From Paracoccaceae bacterium (GTDB lineage: Bacteria; Pseudomonadota; Alphaproteobacteria; Rhodobacterales; Rhodobacteraceae), in the NCBI GenBank assembly GCA_012036325.1, contig JAAUPC010000002.1, forward strand, positions 1 through 22,500: a DNA stretch of 22,500 bases. Reading direction: 5' to 3'. A program made the position numbers and the translations under genes. Below, in pieces: positions 14,602-21,177 of the stretch (the first letter of the stretch is position 1; each line of letters begins with the position of its first letter). The notes beneath the pieces were generated by a model that had not been told where the DNA came from, did no database searches, and saw nothing but the letters and a program-made list of their open reading frames with translations.

Positions 14602-14967
14602 TCAGGCGGCCTCGAGAAGGCGCATGGACAGGGCAGGACCGGCGTGGCGCGGCCGAGCCCGGGCGATGGCGATGTAGGCGAACTGGTCGGGGCCGATCCG
14701 GGCCTGCACGAGGTGGACAAGGCCCTGTTCGGCGGCGCGCAGCGCGGCCGATGCCGCCAGGCGAAGGGCGCGCTGCTGTTCAGAGGGCAGCTTCGAGACG
14801 ACGGAGGTCGCATCGACTGCGAGAAAACCGCGGTGGTAGACGAGCGTCTCGCCGGGTGCAGCCTGCGCAATCCAGGCCGAAAGCCCGACCTCGTCAAGCG
14901 CAGGTCCGGCCGCGCCAAAGATCGACACGACGCCTGTGGCGCGGAGGATGGAATGCCGAGCCATCAT
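14602..14967 (-). CDS. Hypothetical early phage protein, 121 aa
   Basis: The product starts MMARHSILRATGVVSIFGAA. Its middle section, A-A-P-G-E-T-L-V-Y-H-R-G-F-L-A-V-D, is followed by a helix-rich segment (LPSEQQRALRLAASAALRAA) and a strand GLVHLVQARIGPDQFAYIAI. I have seen this G-E-x-L-V-Y-H-R-G-x-L pattern in short proteins of Rhodobacterales prophages, but know no function. It overlaps the AlpA-like regulator by four bases (ATGA, 14967-14964), so it is the second gene of the leftward operon. Confidence 0.7.
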   Translation of the reverse strand: MMARHSILRATGVVSIFGAAGPALDEVGLSAWIAQAAPGETLVYHRGFLAVDATSVVSKLPSEQQRALRLAASAALRAAEQGLVHLVQARIGPDQFAYIAIARARPRHAGPALSMRLLEAA

Positions 14968-15167
14968 GCCGCACCCCGATCCGCAGTGCTGCGCCGCTGG
15001 CGGGCCTGCTCATAGGCCAGCACATCCTCGAGCCGGTAGACCACGCGGCCGCCGATCTTCAGGAAGGCCGGGCCCTCGCCGGTCCAACGCCAGCGTTCAA
15101 GGGTGCGCGCCGAGATGCTCCAGCGTGCGGCGAGTTCGGTCTGGTTCAGGCAGGTTCTGGTCTGCAT
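14964..15167 (-). CDS. AlpA/MerR-like helix-turn-helix protein, 67 aa
   Basis: A short DNA-binding protein starting MQTRTCLNQTELAARWSISA, then R-T-L-E-R-W-R-W-T-G-E-G-P-A-F-L-K-I-G and R-V-V-Y-R-L-E-D-V-L-A-Y-E. The order helix-turn-helix, then W-x-G, then K-I-G-x-x-V-x-Y is the winged-helix of AlpA/excisionase-type proteins (HTH_17). Such proteins activate prophage genes or steer excision. It is the first gene of the long leftward operon, only about 50 bp from the phased GGGAT/ATCCC cluster (15216-15342), so it may bind there and control its own operon. No integrase is nearby, which makes a pure excisionase role less certain. Confidence 0.82.
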   Translation of the reverse strand: MQTRTCLNQTELAARWSISARTLERWRWTGEGPAFLKIGGRVVYRLEDVLAYEQARQRRSTADRGAA

Positions 15168-15215
15168 CGTCCTCTCCCGGTGTGTCGTTGGGAGGAAGAT
15201 GCACGTCGCGATGCG

Positions 15216-15342
15216 GGGATGTCGTCGGGATCAGAGTGGGATACGTCGGGGGATCAGCCGGACCGTTTCAATCATGGGGTGAATCGCATGTCGGTGGGAT
15301 CGCCATCCCCCTCCATCCCCCGGTGCATCCCACAGGGGGGAT
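15216..15342. promoter_or_regulatory. Helically phased GGGAT/ATCCC pentamer cluster upstream of the early operon
   Basis: GGGAT occurs at 15216, 15227, 15238, 15250, 15296 and 15338, and its complement ATCCC at 15305, 15315 and 15327. The first four lie 11, 11 and 12 bp apart and the second group 10, 12 and 11 bp apart, which puts each group on one face of the helix. The 200-bp gap between the gene starting at 15167 and the gene ending at 15369 has no other content that I see. This looks like a cooperative binding platform for a regulator or a replication initiator (iterons). Confidence 0.6.
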
Positions 15343-15368
15343 CTGGTAGCGGCCGCGGAACGACCGAC

Positions 15369-16052
15369 TCAGAGGCCAGAGAGGCGATAGGCCCCGCGAC
15401 CGTTCGACTCGATGAGGAGCGGCCAGTCCTTCTTTGACTTGAAGACATCAGCCATCTTGAGGCTGCGCGACCCGGCCTGTGAGAGCACCGCCTTGCCGCT
15501 TTGCCACGGATCGCCCCGCAGGGCCGCCGCATGCAGGATCCGCACGACCTGCGCCTGAATCGCACCGAGCCGGAACTCCCGGCCATTGCAGCGGACGCTC
15601 TGGTAGTCGGCTGATGCGTAAAAACCGCCAGCGGACTTCAGGCCGGAGGCACCGCCAAAGCCTGTCGCTGCCTCGAAACGATCGCGTTCTTCGCGCCTTA
15701 GCACCAGATCTGGCTTGCAGATTCGCAAGCTTTCGCGCGTACCGTAGAAGCAGGCATAGTCCGCCTTCGCTGTCCGGAACCGGGTGATGCTGACCTCGCC
15801 AAGCCGGAAGAGCTGGAAGACGTCCTGAACGTGCAGGTCCAGCAGCCCATTGAACAAGGACCGCTCTGTCGGGATCGAGAAGCGCTGACCGTCGTCAGTT
15901 TCCTCGTAGTCGCCGAACTCGATGGGTAAGTTCAGGATGCGGACCGACAGCCGCAGCTGGTCGTTCTCGGCGAGATAGACCAGATCGACCTCGGGAATCG
16001 ACCAGCGGGCGAGGACTTCCGGCAGGGTGAAATACGCCTTCTCGATTTCCAT
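15369..16052 (-). CDS. Unrecognised leftward protein opposite the CI-like repressor, 227 aa
   Basis: The preferred start at 16052 gives MEIEKAYFTLPEVLARWSIP, a head that resembles the HTH of AlpA-type proteins (L-P-E-V-L-A-R-W). A middle region with no obvious motif follows, then a C-terminal block containing IQAQVVRILHAAALRGDPWQ and SRSLKMADVFKSKKDWPLLI, which looks like a second winged helix. The C-terminal pattern recurs in Rhodobacterales phage and plasmid proteins of unknown function. The longest frame starts at 16175, but that overlaps the CI-like gene; the promoter with its -10 box at 16090-16095 would start transcription near 16083 and favours 16052. It holds the place of a cro gene, but has no Cro-like fold that I can see. 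Confidence 0.65.
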   Translation of the reverse strand: MEIEKAYFTLPEVLARWSIPEVDLVYLAENDQLRLSVRILNLPIEFGDYEETDDGQRFSIPTERSLFNGLLDLHVQDVFQLFRLGEVSITRFRTAKADYACFYGTRESLRICKPDLVLRREERDRFEAATGFGGASGLKSAGGFYASADYQSVRCNGREFRLGAIQAQVVRILHAAALRGDPWQSGKAVLSQAGSRSLKMADVFKSKKDWPLLIESNGRGAYRLSGL

Positions 16053-16089
16053 CCCGGCCCCCGATTCCCATGCAATCTGGTTGGCTTTT

Positions 16090-16129
16090 GTTCTAGCTGC
16101 TTGACGATCCCAATTCAATCCTGTCATAT
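16090..16129. promoter_or_regulatory. Overlapping divergent promoters of the phage switch
   Basis: Rightward: TTGACG (16101-16106), 17 nt, TCATAT (16124-16129), start of transcription near 16136, ATG of the CI-like gene at 16161. Leftward: TTGAAT (complement of 16113-16118), 17 nt, TAGAAC (complement of 16090-16095), start near 16083, leftward gene ATG at 16052. The -35 boxes lie inside each other's spacers, so only one polymerase could bind at a time. I see no clear repeated operator. Promoters are predicted by eye from consensus and spacing. Confidence 0.5.
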
Positions 16130-16160
16130 CCAACTCTATCCACAGCCCCTTGGGGAAAAG

Positions 16161-16838
16161 ATGACCGAACATCACACCCTAGCCGACCGTCTGCGGGCCC
16201 GTTCCGACCAGCTCGGCCTCGCACCGGCCCATGTCGCGGAGATGGCCGGGGTCAACCGCTCCTTCGTCTATGACATCCTGCGCGGACGCTCTTCGCGCCC
16301 CAGGATCGACCGGCTGGCCGATGTCGCCCGCGTGCTGAAGGTGGATCGCGAGTGGCTGATCCACGGCATCGGCGAGATCGAGGGCCCCTCCCCCTTCACC
16401 GAGACCCCCGAAGATACCTTCGTGGCGATCGCGCATGCCACGCCGCGCCCCGCCATGGGCGGCGGTGCCGTAGTGACCGAGGACGGCGACACACCTGGCC
16501 GCGCCTACCACTTCCGCCAGTCGTGGATCCGCCACAAGCTGAAGGCCAGCCCGTCACAGCTCAGGATCATGCATGTCGAAGGCGACAGCATGGTCCCAAC
16601 GCTGCAGGACGGCGACGCCGTGCTGGTCGACATGACGCGCCAGTTCCCCAGCCCGCCCGGTATTTTCGTTCTCGACGACGGCATGGGCCTGGTGGCCAAG
16701 CGCCTCGAGCACATCCCGAACAGCGACCCGCCAGCCGTCCGGGTTATCTCCGACAACTCGCTCTACCCCGCCTACGAGCGCACGGCCGACGAGATCCGCA
16801 TCATCGGTCGCATCCGCTGGTTCGCGCGAGAGATATGA
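16161..16838 (+). CDS. CI-like phage repressor, XRE domain plus S24 peptidase domain
   Basis: The 225-residue product joins an N-terminal XRE helix-turn-helix (about 10-65: LAPAHVAEMAGVNRSFVYDI and on) to a C-terminal LexA/S24 domain. The catalytic serine is Ser143 in VEGDSMVPTL and the lysine is Lys180 in GLVAKRLE, correctly spaced. In lambda CI and LexA this dyad drives RecA-stimulated self-cleavage at an Ala-Gly or Cys-Gly bond. I see no such dipeptide in the linker; only A-M-G-G-G near residue 95 comes close, so inducibility is uncertain. I took the ATG at 16161 over the in-frame start at 16101 because the latter lies in the promoter. It should keep the early genes silent in the lysogen. 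Confidence 0.88.
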   Translation: MTEHHTLADRLRARSDQLGLAPAHVAEMAGVNRSFVYDILRGRSSRPRIDRLADVARVLKVDREWLIHGIGEIEGPSPFTETPEDTFVAIAHATPRPAMGGGAVVTEDGDTPGRAYHFRQSWIRHKLKASPSQLRIMHVEGDSMVPTLQDGDAVLVDMTRQFPSPPGIFVLDDGMGLVAKRLEHIPNSDPPAVRVISDNSLYPAYERTADEIRIIGRIRWFAREI

Positions 16839-16870
16839 GGATGGGTGGCCCGTTCCCGCCCGGAGCCAGA

Positions 16871-16906
16871 AACGAAAAAGCGCCCGCGAGATCTCTCTCC
16901 GGGCGC
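16871..16906 (-). terminator. Rho-independent terminator on the minus strand, behind the repressor gene
   Basis: The stem GCGCCCG/CGGGCGC (16880-16886 and 16900-16906) is followed on the minus strand by CTTTTTCGTTTC, a proper U-tract. On the plus strand the sequence after it is ACCTCTG, so for the repressor it is only a hairpin. It therefore implies a leftward transcript arriving from the 16907-17339 region. Confidence 0.6.
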
Positions 16907-17339
16907 ACCTCTGCGATGATTGAAATCTGCGTCAAGGGGGGGCAGGTTTGTCAACGGAGTTTTCTCGTTGTTTTTCCGTTGGATAGTTATGAACAAGAGC
17001 CCATCCGGACATACCAAACCGAGAACAGCCGCCAATGACCCGCAGAGAGTCATGGAACCAATGAGGGTTCAAGCCCATCGCATACAGAGACGCGACGAGC
17101 AAGAAGGGGATACTCAGCATCAGAAGATGCAGCCTCTAGACGTTGTGGATGGGCGATCCGTCGTCCCCTCGCAACGGCGTCAGATCTTTCCGTTCCATTG
17201 GCGTTGTCCAGAAGAGCAGCCCGTTGACCCGCACATAGCTTCAGGGCTATATGCGAGGGTAAGTTGGCAACAGTACAGGGTTTGCGCGCGTGCTGCCCTT
17301 ACAACTTGCGAAGTGATTTTTCCGGTGGGGGACAGAAGG
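16907..17339. other. Intergenic region before the ABC-3C module, possible minus-strand transcript
   Basis: This region has lower G+C than its neighbours and no convincing plus-strand gene. A 62-codon minus-strand frame (16932-17120) reads MLSIPFLLVASLYAMGLNPH with one hydrophobic N-terminal segment, and it stops 26 nt before the minus-strand terminator at 16906. Codon usage is weak and the ribosome binding site distant, so it may be a small membrane protein, a remnant or an RNA. An inverted repeat at 17231-17254 probably serves the downstream regulator. I see no tRNA-like or repeat structure otherwise. Confidence 0.4.
17231..17254. promoter_or_regulatory. Candidate operator: 9-bp inverted repeat upstream of the XRE gene
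   Basis: GCACATAGC (17231-17239) and GCTATATGC (17246-17254) are inverted repeats with one mismatch and a 6-nt loop. They lie about 85 bp ahead of the ATG at 17340, a fitting place for autoregulation by the XRE protein. No T-tract follows. Operator function is inferred. Confidence 0.4.
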
Positions 17340-17720
17340 ATGGGCCAGATCCCCGACAAGGTCGTCTCGGCCCTCCCTGTTGAGACGCAGCTCGTGAGCA
17401 GATCTTGCGATGACCTTCCAATGCCGGAGGTCGATGGATTGCGCGAACTGCGTCAACTGGCGGGCAAAGCCCAAGCGGAAATCGCAGCCGCCCTTAACAT
17501 CACGCAACCCTCAGTCTCGAAGATCGAGAAGCAGACAGACATGCACCTCTCGACGCTGCGCAGCTATGTGGAAGCCGTGGGTGGTGAACTGGAGCTAACC
17601 GTCAAGCTGCCCAAGCTCCCGGCACTTCGGATTCATAGTCTGGGCGATCTCACCCACGTGGGTATGGTATCGACCCGCAAAAAGAGCGGCGCTTCGTCGC
17701 CGAGGCGGCGCCATGGATGA
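17340..17720 (+). CDS. XRE-family transcriptional regulator of the ABC-3C operon, 126 aa
   Basis: The core (about residues 33-90) is a helix-turn-helix of the XRE type: LRELRQLAGKAQAEIAAALN, then ITQPSVSKIEKQTDMHLSTL, then RSYVEAVGGELELTVKLP. This is close to the HigA/XRE shape that binds operators as a dimer. I prefer the ATG at 17340, preceded by GGGGGACAGAAGG; the ATG at 17421 is an alternative with a poorer site. A basic tail (RKKSGASSPRRRHG) overlaps the effector gene by eight bases (17713-17720), so the two are translated together. It probably controls the downstream conflict system, like regulators of other defence operons. Confidence 0.8.
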   Translation: MGQIPDKVVSALPVETQLVSRSCDDLPMPEVDGLRELRQLAGKAQAEIAAALNITQPSVSKIEKQTDMHLSTLRSYVEAVGGELELTVKLPKLPALRIHSLGDLTHVGMVSTRKKSGASSPRRRHG

Positions 17721-18627
17721 ACTCCAACGCTCCATTTACGTCGATCGCTTCAGGCTGGCGTTTCATACAAAGAAGGGCGCAGCCTTTCAGGATTGGTTCG
17801 CGCTTCTGGCGGGGCACGCCTTCGGCCCAGATTTCGAGGAAGTCCGCCCCTACGGGCCCTATGGCGACCTGAAATGTGATGGTCGACGGATCAGTACCGG
17901 CTCCATATTCCAATGTTATGCGCCAGACGCCATGAAGGAGACGGATCTCATCGCCAAGATTGATGCGGATTTCCACGGCGCCCGCACGCACTGGGCTGGC
18001 AATATGCAGGAGTGGGTGTTCGTTCACAATGACGGGCGTGGCCTTCCGCCGAATGCGGTGCAGCGCCTCGACGTTCTTCGTAAGTCACATGCGCCGCTAC
18101 AGATCGCAACGTGGTCGGAACCTGAACTGCTTGATCTTGCCATGAACCTCGATCTGTCGGCACTTCAGGCTCTCTTCGGTCTTGCGGCGTCGATTGCGAT
18201 TGTGGATCGCCTCGTCATGTCCGATCTGGTGCCCATCATCGAGGCTCTCCAGCGGCAGGAACCCAATCCAGGTGATCCGCCATTGACGCCTCCTTCCCCG
18301 GAAAAACTGGAGAAGAACGCCCTGTCCGAGGAATCAGCGCTGTTACTGCGCATCGGCCGCAGGAAGTCGGGGCTAGTCGACACATTCTTCCGCAAGAGCC
18401 CACGCCCTGACGTCGGTGAGCGCATCGCTGAAGCCTTCCGGCTGCGCTATGCCGAACTGAAGGCGCTCGGTCTCCCGGCCGATACGATCTTCAAACACCT
18501 CCAAGACTATTCTGGCTTCAACGGTGAGCCGAAGCGACAGGGCGCGGCGTTGGCTGTACTCGCCTATTTCTTCGATAGCTGCGACATCTTCGAAGATCCG
18601 ATCATCGATTCGAAGGAGGCGTCATGA
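17713..18627 (+). CDS. ABC-three component system effector protein (ABC-3C)
   Basis: A 304-residue protein. The N-terminal domain (about 8-140) has FHTKKGAAFQDWFALLAGHA, then G-D-L-K-C-D-G (Asp52, Asp56) and S-I-F-Q-C-Y-A-P (Gln67, Tyr69). This resembles the Mrr-like restriction-endonuclease core, where the pattern is D then Q-x-K, but the lysine is replaced by tyrosine. The C-terminal part (about 195-300), with L-R-I-G-R-R-K-S-G-L-V-D-T-F and Y-S-G-F-N-G-E-P-K-R-Q-G-A, is a helical module that I associate with the C-terminal domains that place proteins in ABC-3C systems (Krishnan and coworkers' ABC ATPase classification). The stop overlaps the next start (ATGA, 18624-18627). It is probably the effector of a conflict system. 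Confidence 0.72.
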   Translation: MDELQRSIYVDRFRLAFHTKKGAAFQDWFALLAGHAFGPDFEEVRPYGPYGDLKCDGRRISTGSIFQCYAPDAMKETDLIAKIDADFHGARTHWAGNMQEWVFVHNDGRGLPPNAVQRLDVLRKSHAPLQIATWSEPELLDLAMNLDLSALQALFGLAASIAIVDRLVMSDLVPIIEALQRQEPNPGDPPLTPPSPEKLEKNALSEESALLLRIGRRKSGLVDTFFRKSPRPDVGERIAEAFRLRYAELKALGLPADTIFKHLQDYSGFNGEPKRQGAALAVLAYFFDSCDIFEDPIIDSKEAS

Positions 18628-18869
18628 TCCTCCCCACGAAACATGTGCGTCCCGACCGCGCGCTCATCGGAGTCGGCGCCGAAGTCATTGACATCCTGAA
18701 ACGCCCAATGACCATCTCAGGGCTGTGGGACGAGATGCGCGGGCGCCGCTCGCTCCACGCACCAAACGCCCCTATCGATTATCAGTGGTTTATCCTGTCG
18801 CTCGACCTGCTCTTCACGATCGGAGCGGTCGATTTCGACCGCGGTCTCGTGAGGAGGGCCCAGTCATGA
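18624..18869 (+). CDS. ABC-three component system middle component (MC6-like), 81 aa
   Basis: A small protein beginning MILPTKHVRPDRALIGVGAE with a conserved-looking V-I-D-I-L-K-R-P-M-T-I-S-G-L-W-D-E-M block and Y-Q-W-F-I-L-S-L-D-L-L-F-T-I-G-A-V at about residues 52-68. This looks like a winged helix, as in the small middle components of ABC-3C systems; MC6 is the type I recall beside DUF2326 ATPases. AAGGAGG precedes its ATG, which overlaps the effector stop, and its own stop overlaps the ATPase start (ATGA at 18866-18869). It probably links effector and ATPase physically. The gene is intact. Confidence 0.72.
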   Translation: MILPTKHVRPDRALIGVGAEVIDILKRPMTISGLWDEMRGRRSLHAPNAPIDYQWFILSLDLLFTIGAVDFDRGLVRRAQS

Positions 18870-20625
18870 TTCACGAGTTCGGAAGCGACCTGAAATCGTT
18901 CAAGACCCTGACCTTCAAGCCTGGGCTGAACGTCCTGTTGGCCGACAAGAGCGAGGGTGCAAACGATCGCCAGTCAAGAAATGGTGCGGGTAAAACCAGC
19001 TTCATCGAACTGGTTCACTTCTTGTTCGGAGCCGACGCACGCAAAGACAGCATTTTCCGATCTGAAGCACTAACGGAATGGACATTCAACGTTGCCGTCG
19101 ACATCGCCGGAAAAGGTATTTCGGTTGAGCGTAGCGGCGCGAAGCCGAGCCGGATCGTTGTTAATGGCCCGCTCGGAAGCTGGCCAATCCCGCCGCAGCT
19201 CGAAGGCAAGTCTGGGCTGTACGAGCTATCGAATGAGAGCTGGAAGGCTAATCTGGGGCACCTCTGGTTCGGCCTACCGATTTCAGCCGGAAACGAAGCC
19301 GAGCGCTTTCAGCCGTCGTTCCGCTCGCTCTTTTCTTATTTCGTACGCCGTCAGAACAGCGGCGGCTTCCAGCAACCGATGCAGCATTCGGGGATGCAGC
19401 AGGCGTGGGATCAGCAGGTCTCGATCTCCTACCTGCTAGGCCTAGACTGGAGCATCCCCGGCCGCTTTCAGGAACTGCGCGCGCAGGAGAAGGTCGCGCA
19501 GGAACTCCGCAAGGCTGCCCGCAGTGGCGATTTGGGACGGTTTTTCGGAAAAGCGGCTGACCTCAGGACGAAACTGACGGTCGCAGAGGCCCGCGCCACG
19601 AGGCTGCGTCAACAGCTAGAGAGCTTTGAGGTCGTGCCAGAATACAAATCCCTGGAGCGTGAGGCAAACGAGATCACGCGCGAGATCGACAGTATGAACG
19701 TCGAGAACGTCATAGACGGCGATCTACTACAACAACTTCGTGCTTCCTTGTCCGACGAGGATGCACCCGATCTGGGCGATGTGACAAAGCTCTATGCTGG
19801 GGCCGGGGTCGTTCTGCCCGACATGGTCCGTCGGCGCTTCGACGAGGTGGAACGTTTCCACCGAAGCATCATCGAGAACCGGCGCGCACACTTGGCCGCT
19901 GAGATCGCATCGGCAGAGGCCCGCGTCGCCGAACGCGATCAGCGCACCACCGAACGTGACCGGCGTCGCCGGCAGATCATGGGTGTGCTAAATTCCGGCG
20001 GCGCTCTGGAACACTATGTCTCGCTACGCGAGGAAGCAGGCCGGGCAGAGGCCGAGGTCGAGGGACTTCGCCAACGGCTCGAAACCGCCGAACGTATCGA
20101 GAGCACCAAGGCCGAACTCGATATTGAGCGCGCGAACCTTAGCAAAGCGCTGCGGGACGATATCCACGAGCGGGCCGACATCATCCGCGAAGCCATCTTG
20201 GCCTTTGAGGCTCTTTCGGAGTCCCTTTACGAGAAGGCTGGCAGTCTGACGATTTCCTAAACCGCGAGCGTCCTCAGTTCGATGTCCATATCGACGGTCA
20301 GCGGAGCAAGGGGATCACCAATATGCAGATCTTCTGCTTTGACCTTATGCTGACTGAAATCAGCCTGAGGAACGGTCGCGGACCTGGCTTTCTGATCCAT
20401 GACAGTCATTTGTTCGACGGCGTGGATGAGAGGCAGGTCGCCAAGGCTCTGCAACTCGGGGCCGAACGGGCGAAGGCGGCCGGATTTCAGTACATCGTTA
20501 CGATGAACTCTGACGCTCTGCCGCGCGACGGTTTCAAGGGGGGCTTTGATGTTCGCTCCCATATCCTAGATGCGAAGCTTACCGATGCCACTGACAACGG
20601 GGGACTGTTTGGGCTCCGTTTCTAG
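18866..20625 (+). CDS. DUF2326 ABC-type coiled-coil ATPase of ABC-3C system, frame broken near 20257
   Basis: The ATG at 18866 overlaps the upstream stop and has GAGGAGGG at 18851, so the longer frame from 18725 is not the real start. The product has an N-terminal ABC half with Walker A (SRNGAGKTS, residues 37-45), a long coiled coil (about 205-455, many E/R/A heptads), and should end with a C-terminal ABC half. That half lies in another frame after the stop at 20260: ITNMQIFCFDLML and the Walker B region FLIHDSHLFDGVDERQ. Adding one C in TTTCC near 20254-20257 turns the stop into a leucine codon and gives 586 residues, the family's usual size. As written, the 464-residue protein lacks Walker B and would be inactive. 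SMC/Rad50-like architecture suggests DNA-sensing or DNA-end engagement. Confidence 0.8.
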
Positions 20626-20770
20626 TTCACACGGGCTTGTTGACACCTGCGATGCGCTTGATTGCGAAGGACTTCTTTCTCTCTTGCTTCCACAGTGCTT
20701 CCACGGGTGTTGGAAACGCAAACGCCGCCCAGGAGGGCGGCGCTTAAGCGTTTGATAATGCGTGAAAATT
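20626..20770. other. Junction of the element with the rRNA operon, with short direct repeats
   Basis: TGCTTCCAC occurs at 20685-20693 and 20696-20704, 11 bp apart, followed by GTGTTGGAA that partly inverts it. This lies between the conflict system and the rRNA operon terminator, next to the 3' end of a tRNA gene, where phage attachment sites usually sit. I found no second copy of the tRNA 3' end in the window, so an attachment-site pair cannot be shown. Confidence 0.35.
20712..20742 (-). terminator. Rho-independent terminator of the rRNA operon
   Basis: The stem CGCCGCCC/GGGCGGCG (20723-20730 and 20735-20742) with the 4-nt loop AGGA is followed on the minus strand by TTTGCGTTTCC. It lies about 29 nt past the tRNA-fMet 3' end, where the rRNA operon should end. 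It may also stop rightward transcripts from the conflict operon. Confidence 0.75.
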
Positions 20771-20847
<77 letters not shown>

Positions 20848-20916
20848 CCGTTTCCCGAGGGCTGAGATTGCGATCGGGTTTTTTGGTATCGTATTGAGGG
20901 AGGTGTCTCTTTTCAG

Positions 20917-21031
20917 GTTTGGCGGTGACCTACTCTCCCACGTCTTGAGACGCAGTACCATTGGCGCGACGGCACTTAACGGCCGAGTTCGGGATGGGAT
21001 CGGGTGTTTTGCTCGTGCTATGACCACCAAA
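20917..21031 (-). rRNA. rrf: 5S ribosomal RNA
   Basis: The minus strand reads TTTGGTGGTCATAGCACGAG and later CCGAACTCGGCCGTTAAGTG, CAATGGTACTGCGTCTCAAG and GGGAGAGTAGGTCACCGCCAAA, the standard conserved blocks of bacterial 5S rRNA. The ends pair (TTTGGTGGT with GCCAAA). It lies between 23S rRNA and tRNA-fMet; ends are accurate to a few bases. Confidence 0.95.
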
Positions 21032-21177
21032 CCGGAGAAGAGACTGGGGGTTAGGCGGTGCGTTTTCCCCCAAACATCAGTGAATGTTCCAAATCTGTGT
21101 TGCTTTTGACGATCCTGGCTTGGTTTGCTTGCGCAATACCTTGCCTGCAGAGGCTGAATGCCTTGCTGTTACCGGAT

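Noticed and set aside
16352..17038. 228-codon plus-strand ORF over the repressor
   Set aside because: It is an out-of-frame shadow of the CI-like gene with low-complexity sequence.
18725..18865. Extended N-terminus of the DUF2326 protein
   Set aside because: It overlaps the middle-component gene and is arginine- and proline-rich; the ATG at 18866 has a strong ribosome binding site and a coupled ATGA overlap.
20249..20262. Programmed -1 frameshift in the DUF2326 gene
   Set aside because: The codons ATT TCC before the stop do not form an X-XXY-YYZ slippery site; re-pairing in the -1 frame would mismatch. A missing C explains it better.
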